Below, one piece after another: positions 43,457 to 51,512 of a DNA stretch of 64,000 bases (positions are counted from its first letter, which is position 1; each line of letters opens with the position of its first letter). Below the pieces are notes generated by a model. It made no database searches. It was not told where the DNA came from and saw only the letters and a program-made list of their open reading frames with translations. A program made the translations under genes and the position numbers. This DNA is from Kribbella jiaozuonensis. GTDB lineage: Bacteria > Actinomycetota > Actinomycetes > Propionibacteriales > Kribbellaceae. The stretch lies in contig NZ_SZPZ01000003.1 in assembly GCF_005233875.1 (NCBI RefSeq), forward strand, positions 1 to 64,000, read 5' to 3'.

Positions 43457-44896
43457 GTGCAGAACGATCCAACGGTACGGCTGACCGCCGTCCGTCGCCT
43501 GTACGAAGTGAGCGCCCGGATGGGCGCTGGGCGAAGCCTTGCCGAAACCCTGCAGGCCGTCGTCGACGGGGTCGTGACCGGGCTCGGCTTCGGGATCGCC
43601 GTACTGAACCTGCGGCACGCGGACGGGAAGTTCGAGGTGATCGCGGTCGCAGGTTCACCTGAGGCGCGCGAGGCGCTGCTCGGGCGGGTCAGCGCGCCGG
43701 ACATCTTCGACACCGAGTTCGCGATCGCGGACGCGTGGGGCAAGCTCCGGTTCGTACCGCACGAGCGACTGCCCGAGGGCGAGGTGGTCGGGTGGGTGCC
43801 CGACGTACCGGTGTCAGACGACCCGGGCGCGTGGCATCCGCTCGACGCGCTGTTCGCGCCGCTGTACTCGTCCGACGGCGAGCTGGTCGGGATGCTCTCG
43901 GTCGACCTCCCCGAGGACCAGCGGCGGCCCGGCCCGATCCACCGGGAGCTGCTGGAGATCTTCGCGACCCAGGCCGGCGTGGCGATCGACAAGGCCCGGC
44001 TGGCCGACCAACTGCTCGCCGAGAAGACCCGGCTGGAGGCGAGCGAGGCGACGTTCCGGCTCGTCTTCGAGGGCGCCGGCAACGGGATGGCCACGATCGG
44101 CTTCGACGGCCCGGACCGCGGCCGGATCCTGCGCGTCAACGACGCCTTCTGCCGGATCACGGGGTACGCCGCGAACGACCTGCTCGGAGCGCGCCTGGCC
44201 CAGTTCCTCCGCGACGAGGAGCCGCAGTCGACCCGGACGGATCTCGAAGACGTTGCCACCAGCAACGGAACGTACCGGTTCGAGCGAGTCTTCACGCAGC
44301 CGAGTGGCAACGCCATCTGGCTCGGCGGTACGGCGGCGATCGTCGAACAGGGCGCTGATAGGCCGCGGATCCTGCTGATCCAGATCGACGATGTGACGGC
44401 TCGGAAGGATGCCGAGCGCGAGCTGCGTCACCACGCCGCGCACGATCCGCTGACAGGTCTGCCGAACCGTCGGTTGTTGCAGCACCGGTTCACGAAGGCG
44501 CTGGAGCGGACGCGTATGACGGGACGTCCCGGGGCGCTCCTCTTCTGCGATTTGAACCACTTCAAACTCGTCAACGACGGGTATGGGCATGAGGCCGGCG
44601 ACCGCGCGCTGCGCGAGATCGCGAACCGCTTGACCACAGCCGTCCGCCACGGCGACACAGTTGCCCGGCTGGGCGGCGACGAATTCGCCGTACTCGCCGA
44701 AGACATCTCCGGGGATGACCTGACCACGCTGATCGCCCGCCTCGAGTCCGCCGTCAGCCGCCCCCTCCCCAACATCGCAGTAGAAGTCACCACCAGCGTC
44801 GGCACAGTCCCCATCACCCCCACCACCACCAACCTCGACACCCTCCTCCACGAAGCCGACCAAGCCATGTACGACGCAAAGAACCGCCGCATCTAG
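43457..44896 (+). CDS. GAF-PAS-GGDEF diguanylate cyclase
   Basis: The predicted product has 479 residues: GAF domain about 15-185, PAS about 200-315 (FRLVFEGAGNGMATIGFDG, FCRITGYAANDLLG), and GGDEF about 320-479 with HDPLTGLPNRRLL and the intact active site GGDEF at 406-410. An RxxD I-site (RHGD, 397-400) lies five residues ahead, so feedback inhibition by c-di-GMP is expected. No EAL domain or membrane helix is present, so it is a soluble cyclase. The leaderless GTG 43457 is preferred; GTG 43430 in the same frame is the alternative. It stands alone after the sugar operon. Confidence 0.92.
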   Translation: MQNDPTVRLTAVRRLYEVSARMGAGRSLAETLQAVVDGVVTGLGFGIAVLNLRHADGKFEVIAVAGSPEAREALLGRVSAPDIFDTEFAIADAWGKLRFVPHERLPEGEVVGWVPDVPVSDDPGAWHPLDALFAPLYSSDGELVGMLSVDLPEDQRRPGPIHRELLEIFATQAGVAIDKARLADQLLAEKTRLEASEATFRLVFEGAGNGMATIGFDGPDRGRILRVNDAFCRITGYAANDLLGARLAQFLRDEEPQSTRTDLEDVATSNGTYRFERVFTQPSGNAIWLGGTAAIVEQGADRPRILLIQIDDVTARKDAERELRHHAAHDPLTGLPNRRLLQHRFTKALERTRMTGRPGALLFCDLNHFKLVNDGYGHEAGDRALREIANRLTTAVRHGDTVARLGGDEFAVLAEDISGDDLTTLIARLESAVSRPLPNIAVEVTTSVGTVPITPTTTNLDTLLHEADQAMYDAKNRRI

Positions 44897-44913
44897 CAGC
44901 GAGCTGCCGGCTA

Positions 44914-44939
44914 CCCCACGCGGTGCTACGCGCGGCTCC
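44914..44939 (-). repeat. Short dispersed repeat, inverted copy of 46435-46460
   Basis: On the reverse strand this reads GGAGCCGCGCGTAGC then ACCGCGTGGGG; the plus strand at 46435-46460 reads GGAGCCGCGCGTAGC then CCCGCGATGGG. The two copies flank the uncharacterised gene at 45043-46164 in opposite orientation. The remaining intergenic DNA here (44897-45042) shows no other feature. Confidence 0.6.
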
Positions 44940-45042
44940 CACCCACGCTGACTGTCCGGCGTGCTAGGCGGATCATCCTGCCGCCGAGTTGCATCAACCT
45001 GCAGTTCAGGTGCCTTGTATCGCGAGTGGGCCCGTGGTTGAA

Positions 45043-46164
45043 ATGAAGCTCATTGATTTCTGGGGGGATCGACGGATGCCGCGCACTTTGATGAACGAGC
45101 CCGCTTGGGTGGCCTATGCGCAGATCTATGTGGAGAGTGCGGAGAACTCCGCCGAACTAGGAGAATGCTTCGCCGGGCAACGGAACGGGTTGTGTGGGGC
45201 GGCGGTGCCGGGGAAGTTGTACTTGATTACCGGGCTCCACACGGGAGAGGTCGGCTTTGCGGTCGAGCTGCACGAGACGATGCCTCCGGTCGAGTACAGC
45301 GCGGAGGAGGTTGTCGAAGCGTCGTACCGGCCGATCGGTGACGCGATGCTGGTCACGTGGGCAGGCGACGGTGGATGGTGGCCGCTGGAGCTCGAGCCGC
45401 AAACCGACTACCGCGTCAGGTACTCAGCGTGGGGTATGGACGCCGGCCACCAGGCGTCGCCGCCGATGGACGGCGAGCCGCTCGTGGACCGGTACCTGCT
45501 GCAGTTCTGGCCGGCTCGGCCGGCGCCGGATCGGGTGGTGAAGGAGACCAGTAAGCAGGCGGCGTACTGGCACAAGTTCGCCCGCGAACAGCCGACGCCT
45601 GCGGAGCTCGCCAAGAGGAAGCAGGAGAAGGCGCGGCAGGACGAAGCGCGACGCCTTGCCGAGCGCATGGCGGCCTGGGGCGGTGCGCTGCCGAGCGAGC
45701 AGCTGGCGCGCACCACGAACGGCCAGCAGTTGGCGCTCTTCGACCGGGCGTTGGTGGATACGCTCGAGCGGACCGAACCGCAGACGTTGCGATTGATCGC
45801 CAGGTGGGCGGCCCGGCGCGCGTGCGAGGAAGCTGGGTACGGCGGGAACGAGCGTGTCGCCGCCATCTTGGACCGAATGGACCGCGGCGCCGACTGGCTC
45901 GAAACCCTGAACGGACCGCCGCGCCCGGTCGAACCGGGGGCAAAGGCGAGCGCCACGGTCCACCAGTTCGTCACCCAGGCCTACGGGTGGTTCGCCGACC
46001 GCGACCCGTTCGACAACACCGTGACAGTGGTCACCGCGACTTTCAACGTAGAAGCGTTCTCCGCGGCAATCGAAACAATCTGGCTGGCAACCGAACCATT
46101 CGAAGACAAGACGCGATTAGTGGCGGAACTGCGCCAGCGCTTCCTCACGAACCCAGCCACGTAA
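45043..46164 (+). CDS. Uncharacterised actinobacterial protein
   Basis: The predicted product has 373 residues. I do not recognise the family. The first 160 residues look like a beta-rich domain (VAYAQIYVESAENSAELGECFAGQ, then GEVGFAVELHETMPP, TDYRVRYSAWGMDAG, DRYLLQFWPARPAPD). Residues about 180-225 are a charged helical linker (PAELAKRKQEKARQDEARRLAER), and the C-terminal part is all-helical. No signal peptide or membrane helix is seen. The start is uncertain: ATG 45043, with GTG 45034 and ATG 45076 as alternatives. It is flanked by inverted copies of a short repeat, which could mean an inserted cassette. Confidence 0.65.
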   Translation: MKLIDFWGDRRMPRTLMNEPAWVAYAQIYVESAENSAELGECFAGQRNGLCGAAVPGKLYLITGLHTGEVGFAVELHETMPPVEYSAEEVVEASYRPIGDAMLVTWAGDGGWWPLELEPQTDYRVRYSAWGMDAGHQASPPMDGEPLVDRYLLQFWPARPAPDRVVKETSKQAAYWHKFAREQPTPAELAKRKQEKARQDEARRLAERMAAWGGALPSEQLARTTNGQQLALFDRALVDTLERTEPQTLRLIARWAARRACEEAGYGGNERVAAILDRMDRGADWLETLNGPPRPVEPGAKASATVHQFVTQAYGWFADRDPFDNTVTVVTATFNVEAFSAAIETIWLATEPFEDKTRLVAELRQRFLTNPAT

Positions 46165-46474
46165 GGGGTTTACCGGTGTGCTGGTCGGTTGCCCTCGACG
46201 CGCACCAACCGGCCACACCACGCAGCGGTCGCACCCGCAGCAGCATGCACAGGCGCGGGGGCCAGCTCGCAGCCAGCTCGACGAGTACGAACCAGCCGCA
46301 CCACGGGCGCGGTCGCACGCGCGATAGCGCGCACGGGTGCGGGCGGCAGCCCGCAGTCCCGGCGATAGCCGGAAGGGATGCTCCGGGCGATAAGCCCGGG
46401 GGTGGGCGGGTGCGGCACGCAGCACGGCGACAAAGGAGCCGCGCGTAGCCCCGCGATGGGCTGACCCCCAGTTC
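46165..46474. other. 310-bp gap with three GATA-loop hairpins and a dispersed repeat
   Basis: No gene is seen. The region contains three perfect small hairpins with similar loops: CGCGC-GATA-GCGCG (46318-46331), CCGGC-GATA-GCCGG (46359-46372) and CCGGGC-GATAA-GCCCGG (46383-46399). A weaker hairpin with GGTGTG/CACACC arms (46175-46180, 46214-46219) follows the previous gene and may terminate it. The copy of the 26-bp dispersed repeat at 46435-46460 is near the end. Confidence 0.6.
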
Positions 46475-46957
46475 CTATGAGCCGAGTTTGGTGAGGGCTT
46501 TGTCGGTTAGGCGGTAGACGGTCCAGTCGTCTTGGGGGGTGGCGCCCAGGGACTTGTAGAAGTCGATGGCGGGGGTGTTCCAGTTGAGGACGGACCATTC
46601 GAGGCGTTCGTAGTTGTTGTTAACGCATTCCTGGGCGAGGGCTGTGAGGAGGGCTTTGCCGAGGCCGGTGCCTCGGGTTTCGGGGCGGACGAAGAGGTCT
46701 TCCAGGTAGATGCCGTGGACGCCGCGCCAGGTGGAGAAGTTGAGGAACCAGATCGCGCAGCCGGCTACCTCGCCTTCGTGTTCGGCGACGTGGCAGAAGA
46801 CCGCGGGGTTGGGGCCGAAGAGGGCGGTCTCCAGCTGGTCGGCGGTCAGGTGGCACTCGTCGGGGGCGCGTTCGTACTCCGCCAGCGCGTACACGAGCTC
46901 CACAAGCGCCGGGATGTCCTCCGGCCGGGCACGGCGAATCCGTTCGTCGGTCTGCAT
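46475..46957 (-). CDS. GNAT-family acetyltransferase, diamine acetyltransferase-like
   Basis: The 160-residue product matches the SSAT (spermidine/spermine N1-acetyltransferase) branch of GNAT: IRRARPEDIPALVELVYALAEYE at the start, GIYLEDLFVRPETRGTGLGKALLTALA (acetyl-CoA loop) and RLEWSVLNWNTPAIDFYKSLGA near the end. Polyamines, thialysine or related amines are the likely substrates. It is a single gene; the 5' flank holds a 19-bp tandem repeat. Confidence 0.9.
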   Translation of the reverse strand: MQTDERIRRARPEDIPALVELVYALAEYERAPDECHLTADQLETALFGPNPAVFCHVAEHEGEVAGCAIWFLNFSTWRGVHGIYLEDLFVRPETRGTGLGKALLTALAQECVNNNYERLEWSVLNWNTPAIDFYKSLGATPQDDWTVYRLTDKALTKLGS

Positions 46958-47009
46958 ACCGCCTATCCTGCACCGGCGACCGGGATCAGCCCGGCCCGGC
47001 CGGGATCAG

Positions 47010-47074
47010 CCGTCGCAGCCGGGGGCGGCCGTCGCAGCCGGGGGCGGCCGTCGCAGCCGGGGGCGGCCGTCGCA
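47010..47074. repeat. Tandem 19-bp repeat, three full copies plus a partial one
   Basis: CCGTCGCAGCCGGGGGCGG is repeated perfectly at 47010-47028, 47029-47047 and 47048-47066, followed by the first 8 bp of a fourth unit. It fills the gap between the GNAT start (46957) and the Fic stop (47100). The unit length equals that of the array at 197-291, and both contain a GGGGGC run, but the sequences differ otherwise. Confidence 0.85.
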
Positions 47075-47099
47075 CCGGGTTCAGCCGCCGCGGCCGAAC

Positions 47100-47891
47100 T
47101 CAGTCGTCGCGTTCGGTGTCTTGGTCGGTCTCCGGGGTGGCGGCGTATGCCTCGGGGCGTTCGCCCATTCCGGTGTTCGCGTCTGGGGCGTCGGCGTCGA
47201 CCCCGGCGTACGTCGAGGTCTGTAGCTGCAGCGCCATCGCCAGTTCCGGATCGGCCCGCAGCACCGAGCCGCGCTCGACGGTGATCTTGTCGAAGACGGC
47301 GTACATCTTGCTCGGATTCGGGTCGGAGCTCTTCTCCAGGTCCTCCGGGTACGCCGCGCTCGACGCCGCGTTCCACTCGTCCCGTTCAACCCGGTCGAAG
47401 TCGAGGCGGTACGGCGACATCTCAGCCACGTGGTTCATGAACACCTTGCCCGCGGCACCGTTTCCCTCGCGGAACGGGTGGGTGAGGTTCTGGTAGCTGT
47501 ACACCTCGGCGATGCTCTGGACGAACTCGTCCCGCGACATCGTCGACCAGTCCTTGTCGGTGATCCTCGCGCTGACCTTGTCGGTCCACTTGTCCAGCAG
47601 CTCGACCGGCACGAACATCCTGCCCTGCTTGGTGATCCCGACGTTCCGGAACTCCCCGGCCCAGTCGTACACGTCCTGGAGCAGGTGCTTGTGGATCGCC
47701 TGCACATGCGCCTTGACGTACGTGCGCGGGATATCCACCTCACCCCGATCGATCTCACCCTGCCGCACCGACCGCAGCCGGTACTCGGCGAAGTGCAGCT
47801 CGATCGGGTTCTTGATGCCGAGCTTGTTCCGCAGACACCCGCCGGGTTCCCAGAGATAGGCCTCCCAGCGGGCAGTCTCCGGTGAGGTCAC
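47100..47891 (-). CDS. Fic/DOC-family AMP-transferase-like toxin
   Basis: The predicted product has 263 residues; the Fic core spans about 25-190. The motif HPFREGNGAAGK at residues 138-149 has the catalytic His138 and the HPFREGNG anion loop; the final arginine of the usual motif is replaced by Lys149. The last 60 residues are acidic and unlike the Fic core. The GTG 47891 start overlaps the upstream antitoxin stop by 4 nt (GTGA), the typical class I arrangement in which an antitoxin with an inhibitory helix is encoded immediately ahead. The protein probably transfers AMP (or another NMP) to a target; the target is unknown. Confidence 0.88.
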   Translation of the reverse strand: MTSPETARWEAYLWEPGGCLRNKLGIKNPIELHFAEYRLRSVRQGEIDRGEVDIPRTYVKAHVQAIHKHLLQDVYDWAGEFRNVGITKQGRMFVPVELLDKWTDKVSARITDKDWSTMSRDEFVQSIAEVYSYQNLTHPFREGNGAAGKVFMNHVAEMSPYRLDFDRVERDEWNAASSAAYPEDLEKSSDPNPSKMYAVFDKITVERGSVLRADPELAMALQLQTSTYAGVDADAPDANTGMGERPEAYAATPETDQDTERDD

Positions 47892-48118
47892 ACCGGGTCT
47901 CCGCCGGTCACCTTCGACATCGTGCGACGGATGTACTCCGCGGTGTCGATCCGGCCCGCCTCGCGGTCGGCCAGGTCGGCAACGTCGTCGCGTTGCGGCT
48001 CCCAGCCTTCCAGCCGGTTGTTCGCGAGCGCGTCGCTGACCCGCTGCTTCTGGTCATCGTCGAGCGATTCGAACAACTCCGGCCAGCGCTGGGCATAGCG
48101 GCACGGTTCGTAGGCCAT
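47888..48118 (-). CDS. VbhA-like antitoxin of the Fic pair
   Basis: The 76-residue protein resembles the VbhA-type antitoxin domain: DDDQKQRVSDALANNRLEGWEP. In VbhA the inhibitory helix has S/T-xxx-E-G/N, whose Glu blocks ATP binding by Fic; here the sequence is N-N-R-L-E-G, with Asn in place of the Ser/Thr but Glu-Gly kept. The ATG at 48118 follows GGGGAG. It is translationally coupled to the toxin. Confidence 0.82.
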   Translation of the reverse strand: MAYEPCRYAQRWPELFESLDDDQKQRVSDALANNRLEGWEPQRDDVADLADREAGRIDTAEYIRRTMSKVTGGDPV

Positions 48119-48187
48119 CAGTCAGCTCCCCGAGTAGCTAGCAATCGGGATAGCGTAGCGAAGTCCGAATTCCTACCATCACAACGC

Positions 48188-48219
48188 GTTAACTTACCGA
48201 ACGGATCCGTTAACCCTGT
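48188..48219 (+). promoter_or_regulatory. phoD: Putative PHO box (PhoP direct repeats) upstream of phoD
   Basis: GTTAAC occurs at 48188-48193 and again 21 bp later at 48209-48214, within units GTTAACTTACC, GAACGGATCC and GTTAACCCTGT. Streptomyces-type PhoP binds 11-bp direct repeats beginning GTTCAC or GTTAAC, and phoD genes are classic targets. The repeats end about 57 bp before the gene. Confidence 0.5.
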
Positions 48220-48275
48220 CGCCACCTATCGCCTGAACACTGACAGCTCCTTCCCGCCCTTCACCTGGAGGAACC

Positions 48276-49856
48276 ATGTCCGTGTCACGCCGTCGCTTCC
48301 TGGGGTACGGGGGTGCGGGTTCCGCCGCCGTACTGCTCGGCACCGGGGTCTGGGACGCCTCGACCACGTACGCCAGCCCGTCCGGCACCGGCAACCCGTT
48401 CACGCTCGGCGTCGGCTCGGGCGATCCGCAGTACGACGGTGTCGTGCTCTGGACCCGCCTCGCCACCGACCCGTACGCCGTCGACGGGAAGGGCGGCATG
48501 CCCGCGCGCCCGGTCCGGGTCGAATACGAGGTCGCGTACGACGAGAACTTCCGTCACGTCGTACGGCGATCCAGCGTCGTCGCCACGCCCGAACTCGGCC
48601 ACTCCGTCCACCCCGAGGTCCGCGGCCTGCTCCCCGACCACGTGTACTACTACCGCTTCCGCACCGGCCGCGAGGTCTCGCCGACCGGCCGCACCCGGAC
48701 CGCCCCGCACCCGCTGACGAACCCGCGCGACCTGCGCTTCGCGTTCGCGTCCTGCAACGCCTGGCAGGACGGGTACTTCACCGCCTACGACCACATGGCG
48801 AACGAGGATCTCGACCTGGTCGTGCACCTCGGCGACTACATCTACGAGTCCGGCGTGAAGACCAACAAGCGCGGCATCACCACAGATCCGCGGTTCCACA
48901 CCGAGACCTTCGACCTCGCCCGGTACCGCCTGCAGTACAGCCTCTACAAGACCGAGGCGCCGCTACAGGCCGCGCACGCCGCGCACCCGTGGATCCACAC
49001 GTTCGACGACCACGAGGTGGAGAACAACTGGGCCGGCGATCTCTCGCAGGCCGACACCGAGCCGGACCAGGACCCGGCGGTGTTCCGGGCCCGCCGCGCC
49101 GACGCCTTCCAGGCCATGTACGAGAACCTGCCGCTCCGGCACGCGCAGATGCCGTCGGGCCCGGACATCCGCTACCACCGCCGCCTCCCGTACGGCCGGC
49201 TCGCGGACTTCACCATCCTCGACACCCGCCAGCACCGCACCGATCAACCGTGCGGCGACGGCGACTCGTCGACCTGTGACGACCGGTTCAACCCGGACAA
49301 CACGATGCTCGGCGGCAAGCAGCGCGCCTGGCTGCTGGACGGGTTCCGGCAGTCGAAGGCCCGCTGGCAGGTGATCGGCAACCAGACCCCGATGGGCCAG
49401 ACCGACTGGACACCGGGTCCGGAGACCCACGTCTGGCTGGACCCGTGGGACGGTTATGTTGCCGAGCGCAACAAGGTGCTCGGCGCCGCGCAGGACAGCG
49501 GAGTACGCAACCTGGTCGTCATCACCGGCGACCGGCACCAGAACTACGCCCTCGAACTCAAGCGCGACTACGCCAACCCGGCCTCGGCCACGGTCGGCAC
49601 CGAGTTCGTCGGTACGTCGATCACCAGCGGCGGCAACGGCACCGACATGACCGACCAGGGCCGGCAGTTCCTCGAGGCGAACCCGCACCTGAAGTTCTTC
49701 AACTCCCAGCGCGGATACGTCCGGGTCACGGTCGACCAGAAGCAGTGGAAGTCCGACTTCCGCGTCGTCCCGTACGTCGAAACGCCGGACGCCCCGATCA
49801 CCACGCGAGCGACGTACGTCGTGGAAGACCGCCGCCCGCACGTCCACTCCGCCTGA
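48276..49856 (+). CDS. phoD: Alkaline phosphatase D (PhoD), Tat-exported
   Basis: The predicted product has 526 residues. The N-terminus carries a twin-arginine signal (SRRRFLGYGGAGSAAVLLG). PhoD motifs are present: GVGSGDPQYDGVVLWTRLA, FAFASCNAWQDG, VVHLGDYIYESG, HTFDDHEVENNW and VVITGDRHQNYALELK, which supply the ligands of the Fe/Ca site (Asp, Tyr, Asp, Asn, His). Length and signal match the Bacillus/Streptomyces PhoD, a secreted phosphodiesterase and monoesterase that releases phosphate under starvation. The ATG at 48276 has a GGAGG site. It is single and probably phosphate-regulated. Confidence 0.95.
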   Translation: MSVSRRRFLGYGGAGSAAVLLGTGVWDASTTYASPSGTGNPFTLGVGSGDPQYDGVVLWTRLATDPYAVDGKGGMPARPVRVEYEVAYDENFRHVVRRSSVVATPELGHSVHPEVRGLLPDHVYYYRFRTGREVSPTGRTRTAPHPLTNPRDLRFAFASCNAWQDGYFTAYDHMANEDLDLVVHLGDYIYESGVKTNKRGITTDPRFHTETFDLARYRLQYSLYKTEAPLQAAHAAHPWIHTFDDHEVENNWAGDLSQADTEPDQDPAVFRARRADAFQAMYENLPLRHAQMPSGPDIRYHRRLPYGRLADFTILDTRQHRTDQPCGDGDSSTCDDRFNPDNTMLGGKQRAWLLDGFRQSKARWQVIGNQTPMGQTDWTPGPETHVWLDPWDGYVAERNKVLGAAQDSGVRNLVVITGDRHQNYALELKRDYANPASATVGTEFVGTSITSGGNGTDMTDQGRQFLEANPHLKFFNSQRGYVRVTVDQKQWKSDFRVVPYVETPDAPITTRATYVVEDRRPHVHSA

Positions 49857-49986
49857 TCCCACGCCCAGGCCGCCGTCCAGGCGCAGCACGGCACCGGTCA
49901 CGTACGACGCCCGGTCGCTGAGCAGCCAGGCGACGGCCTGGGCGACGACGTCGTACGCCTGCTGTCCGTGGTGGGTATGCAGCGGT
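49857..49986 (-). pseudogene. C-terminal fragment of a short-chain dehydrogenase
   Basis: The reverse strand reads HHGQQAYDVVAQAVAWLL, then SDRASYVTGAVLRLDGGLGVGSG, the ending typical of SDR enzymes (the ASYVTG-x-LxxDGG helix and strand). No native start or stop accompanies it: the frame enters directly from the aldo-keto reductase remnant and runs on into phoD antisense. It is a leftover of a deleted gene. Confidence 0.75.
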
Positions 49987-50918
49987 TCAGCCCAGCGGCG
50001 GAGTGACTCCGCTGAGCCAATTGTCGTCGATCTCCAGCTCGCGATCGCCGACGACCTTCATCGTGTCGAGCCGCTGGATGTCGTCGGCGGTCAGCACCAG
50101 GTCGGCGGCGGCCGCGTTCTCCTCCAGGCGAGGGCGACCTGGCCGGGTGCGGCGTCGTGCGCGGCGGCGATCTCGCGAACGACCTGTACGGCGGCGAGGT
50201 TCGTCTCGAACACCTCGCGGGAGAAGCGCGGCATCTGCCGGCGGTAGTCGTTCGCCGGCAGATCGTCGTACGACGTGATGTTGCCGGTGAGCATGCCGCG
50301 GCCGAGCGGGCTGTACGGGACGACGCTGATGCCGAGCTCCTGCGTCAGCGGGAAGATCTCGTCCTCAATCTCCCGCGACCACAGCGACCACTCGGTCTCC
50401 AGCGCGGTGATCGGGTGGACGGCGTGCGCGCGACGGATGGTGTCGGGTGCGGCCTCGCTCAGGCCGAGGTACCGAACTTTGCCCTCAGCAACTAGTTCGG
50501 CCATCGCGCCGACGGTCTCCTCGATCGGGGTCCGCGGATCGACCCGGTGCTGGTAGTAGAGGTCGATGTGGTCGACGCCGAGGCGGGTGAGCGAGCGCTC
50601 GGCCTGCTGACGGACGTACTCCGGACGCCCGTCGACGAACGCTCCTTGCTCCTGACCCGGGCCGCGGACGATGCCGAACTTGGTCGCGAGTACGACTTGG
50701 TCGCGGCGGCCGGCGATCGCGCGGCCGATGATCTCCTCGCTGTCGCCGTACCGGTCGGAGGTGTCGATCAGCGTGACGCCGAGGTCGAGGGCGCGGCCGA
50801 TCAGGGCGTCCGCGGCGTCGTCACCGGACTGCTCGGCGGTCTGCCCGTACGGCCGGGCGAAACCCATCGCGCCGTAGCCGATGGCCCCGACGGCGAGGCC
50901 GGCCGGACCGAGTTTGCG
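49987..50918 (-). pseudogene. Aldo/keto reductase gene broken at both ends (internal deletion, lost start)
   Basis: The conserved part reads from RKLGPAGLAVGAIGYGAMGF through YRG-free core IDTSDRYGDSEEIIGRAI, then DLYYQHRVDPRTPIEETVG and SVVPYSPLGRGMLTGNI to APGQVALAW. At 50124-50128 the frame jumps: the following bases encode EENAAAADLVLTADDIQRLD and end GVTPPLG at 49987, but in another frame, and about 20 residues of the family's VVPIPG-KRR region are missing. At the other end a TAG (50921-50919) sits directly before the first conserved codon, so the start is lost. In-frame translation would stop at 50091. It is probably non-functional. Confidence 0.8.
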
Positions 50919-50923
50919 CTACT

Positions 50924-51445
50924 GCCACCCGGGCGGCGATCCTGCGGGCGGCGCAGGCCGCGTTCACCGAGCGCGGGTACGACGGCGCCGGCGTACGCGA
51001 GATCGCCCGCGCCGCCGAGGTGGACCCGCGGCTGATCGGCAAGTACTTCGGGTCGAAGGAAGGACTGTTCGCCGAGGTCGTCGAGGTCGCGTACGAGAAG
51101 TCGATGATGATGACGCCCGAGCTCAACCATGAGGCGGCGAAGGCGCTACTGACGGGCGACGACCAGCACGCGACCGACGGCATGCTGCTGACGCTGCGCT
51201 CGGTGGCGAACCCGCGGGCCGCGGCGATCATGCGCGACAGCCTCGAGCGGAACTACCAGGCCCGGCTCGCCGAGGGTCTGCCCGGACCGGACAAGACCGG
51301 GCGGTCGGCGCTGCTGATCGCGATCTGTGCCGGGATGATGCTGAACCGGACCGTCCTCGGGTCGACCGTACTGAATGACGGCGACGTCGCGAAGCTCGTC
51401 CCGTACCTGCACGCGGCGCTGGACGCGGTGGCCGACATTCAGTAG
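50924..51445 (+). pseudogene. TetR-family regulator lacking its start
   Basis: The frame reads from ATRAAILRAAQAAFTERGYD through GVREIARAAEVDPRLIGKYF, the TetR helix-turn-helix, followed by a normal ligand domain ending at TAG 51443-51445 (173 codons). The first 8-15 codons, including any ATG/GTG, are absent; the first internal start is GTG 51020, beyond much of the DNA-binding domain. Its homology begins 5 bp from the end of the oppositely oriented reductase remnant, so a deletion removed the common promoter region and both start codons. Confidence 0.75.
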
Positions 51446-51512
51446 TCGAGCTGCTGAGTGTGTGCGGATATTCCTGTTGGAATTCGCAGTCGTCGCGCGG
51501 GACGTTGGATGT

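Noticed and set aside
48963..49901. Reverse-strand frame across phoD as a real gene
   Set aside because: Only the first 43 codons resemble an SDR tail; the rest is phoD antisense.
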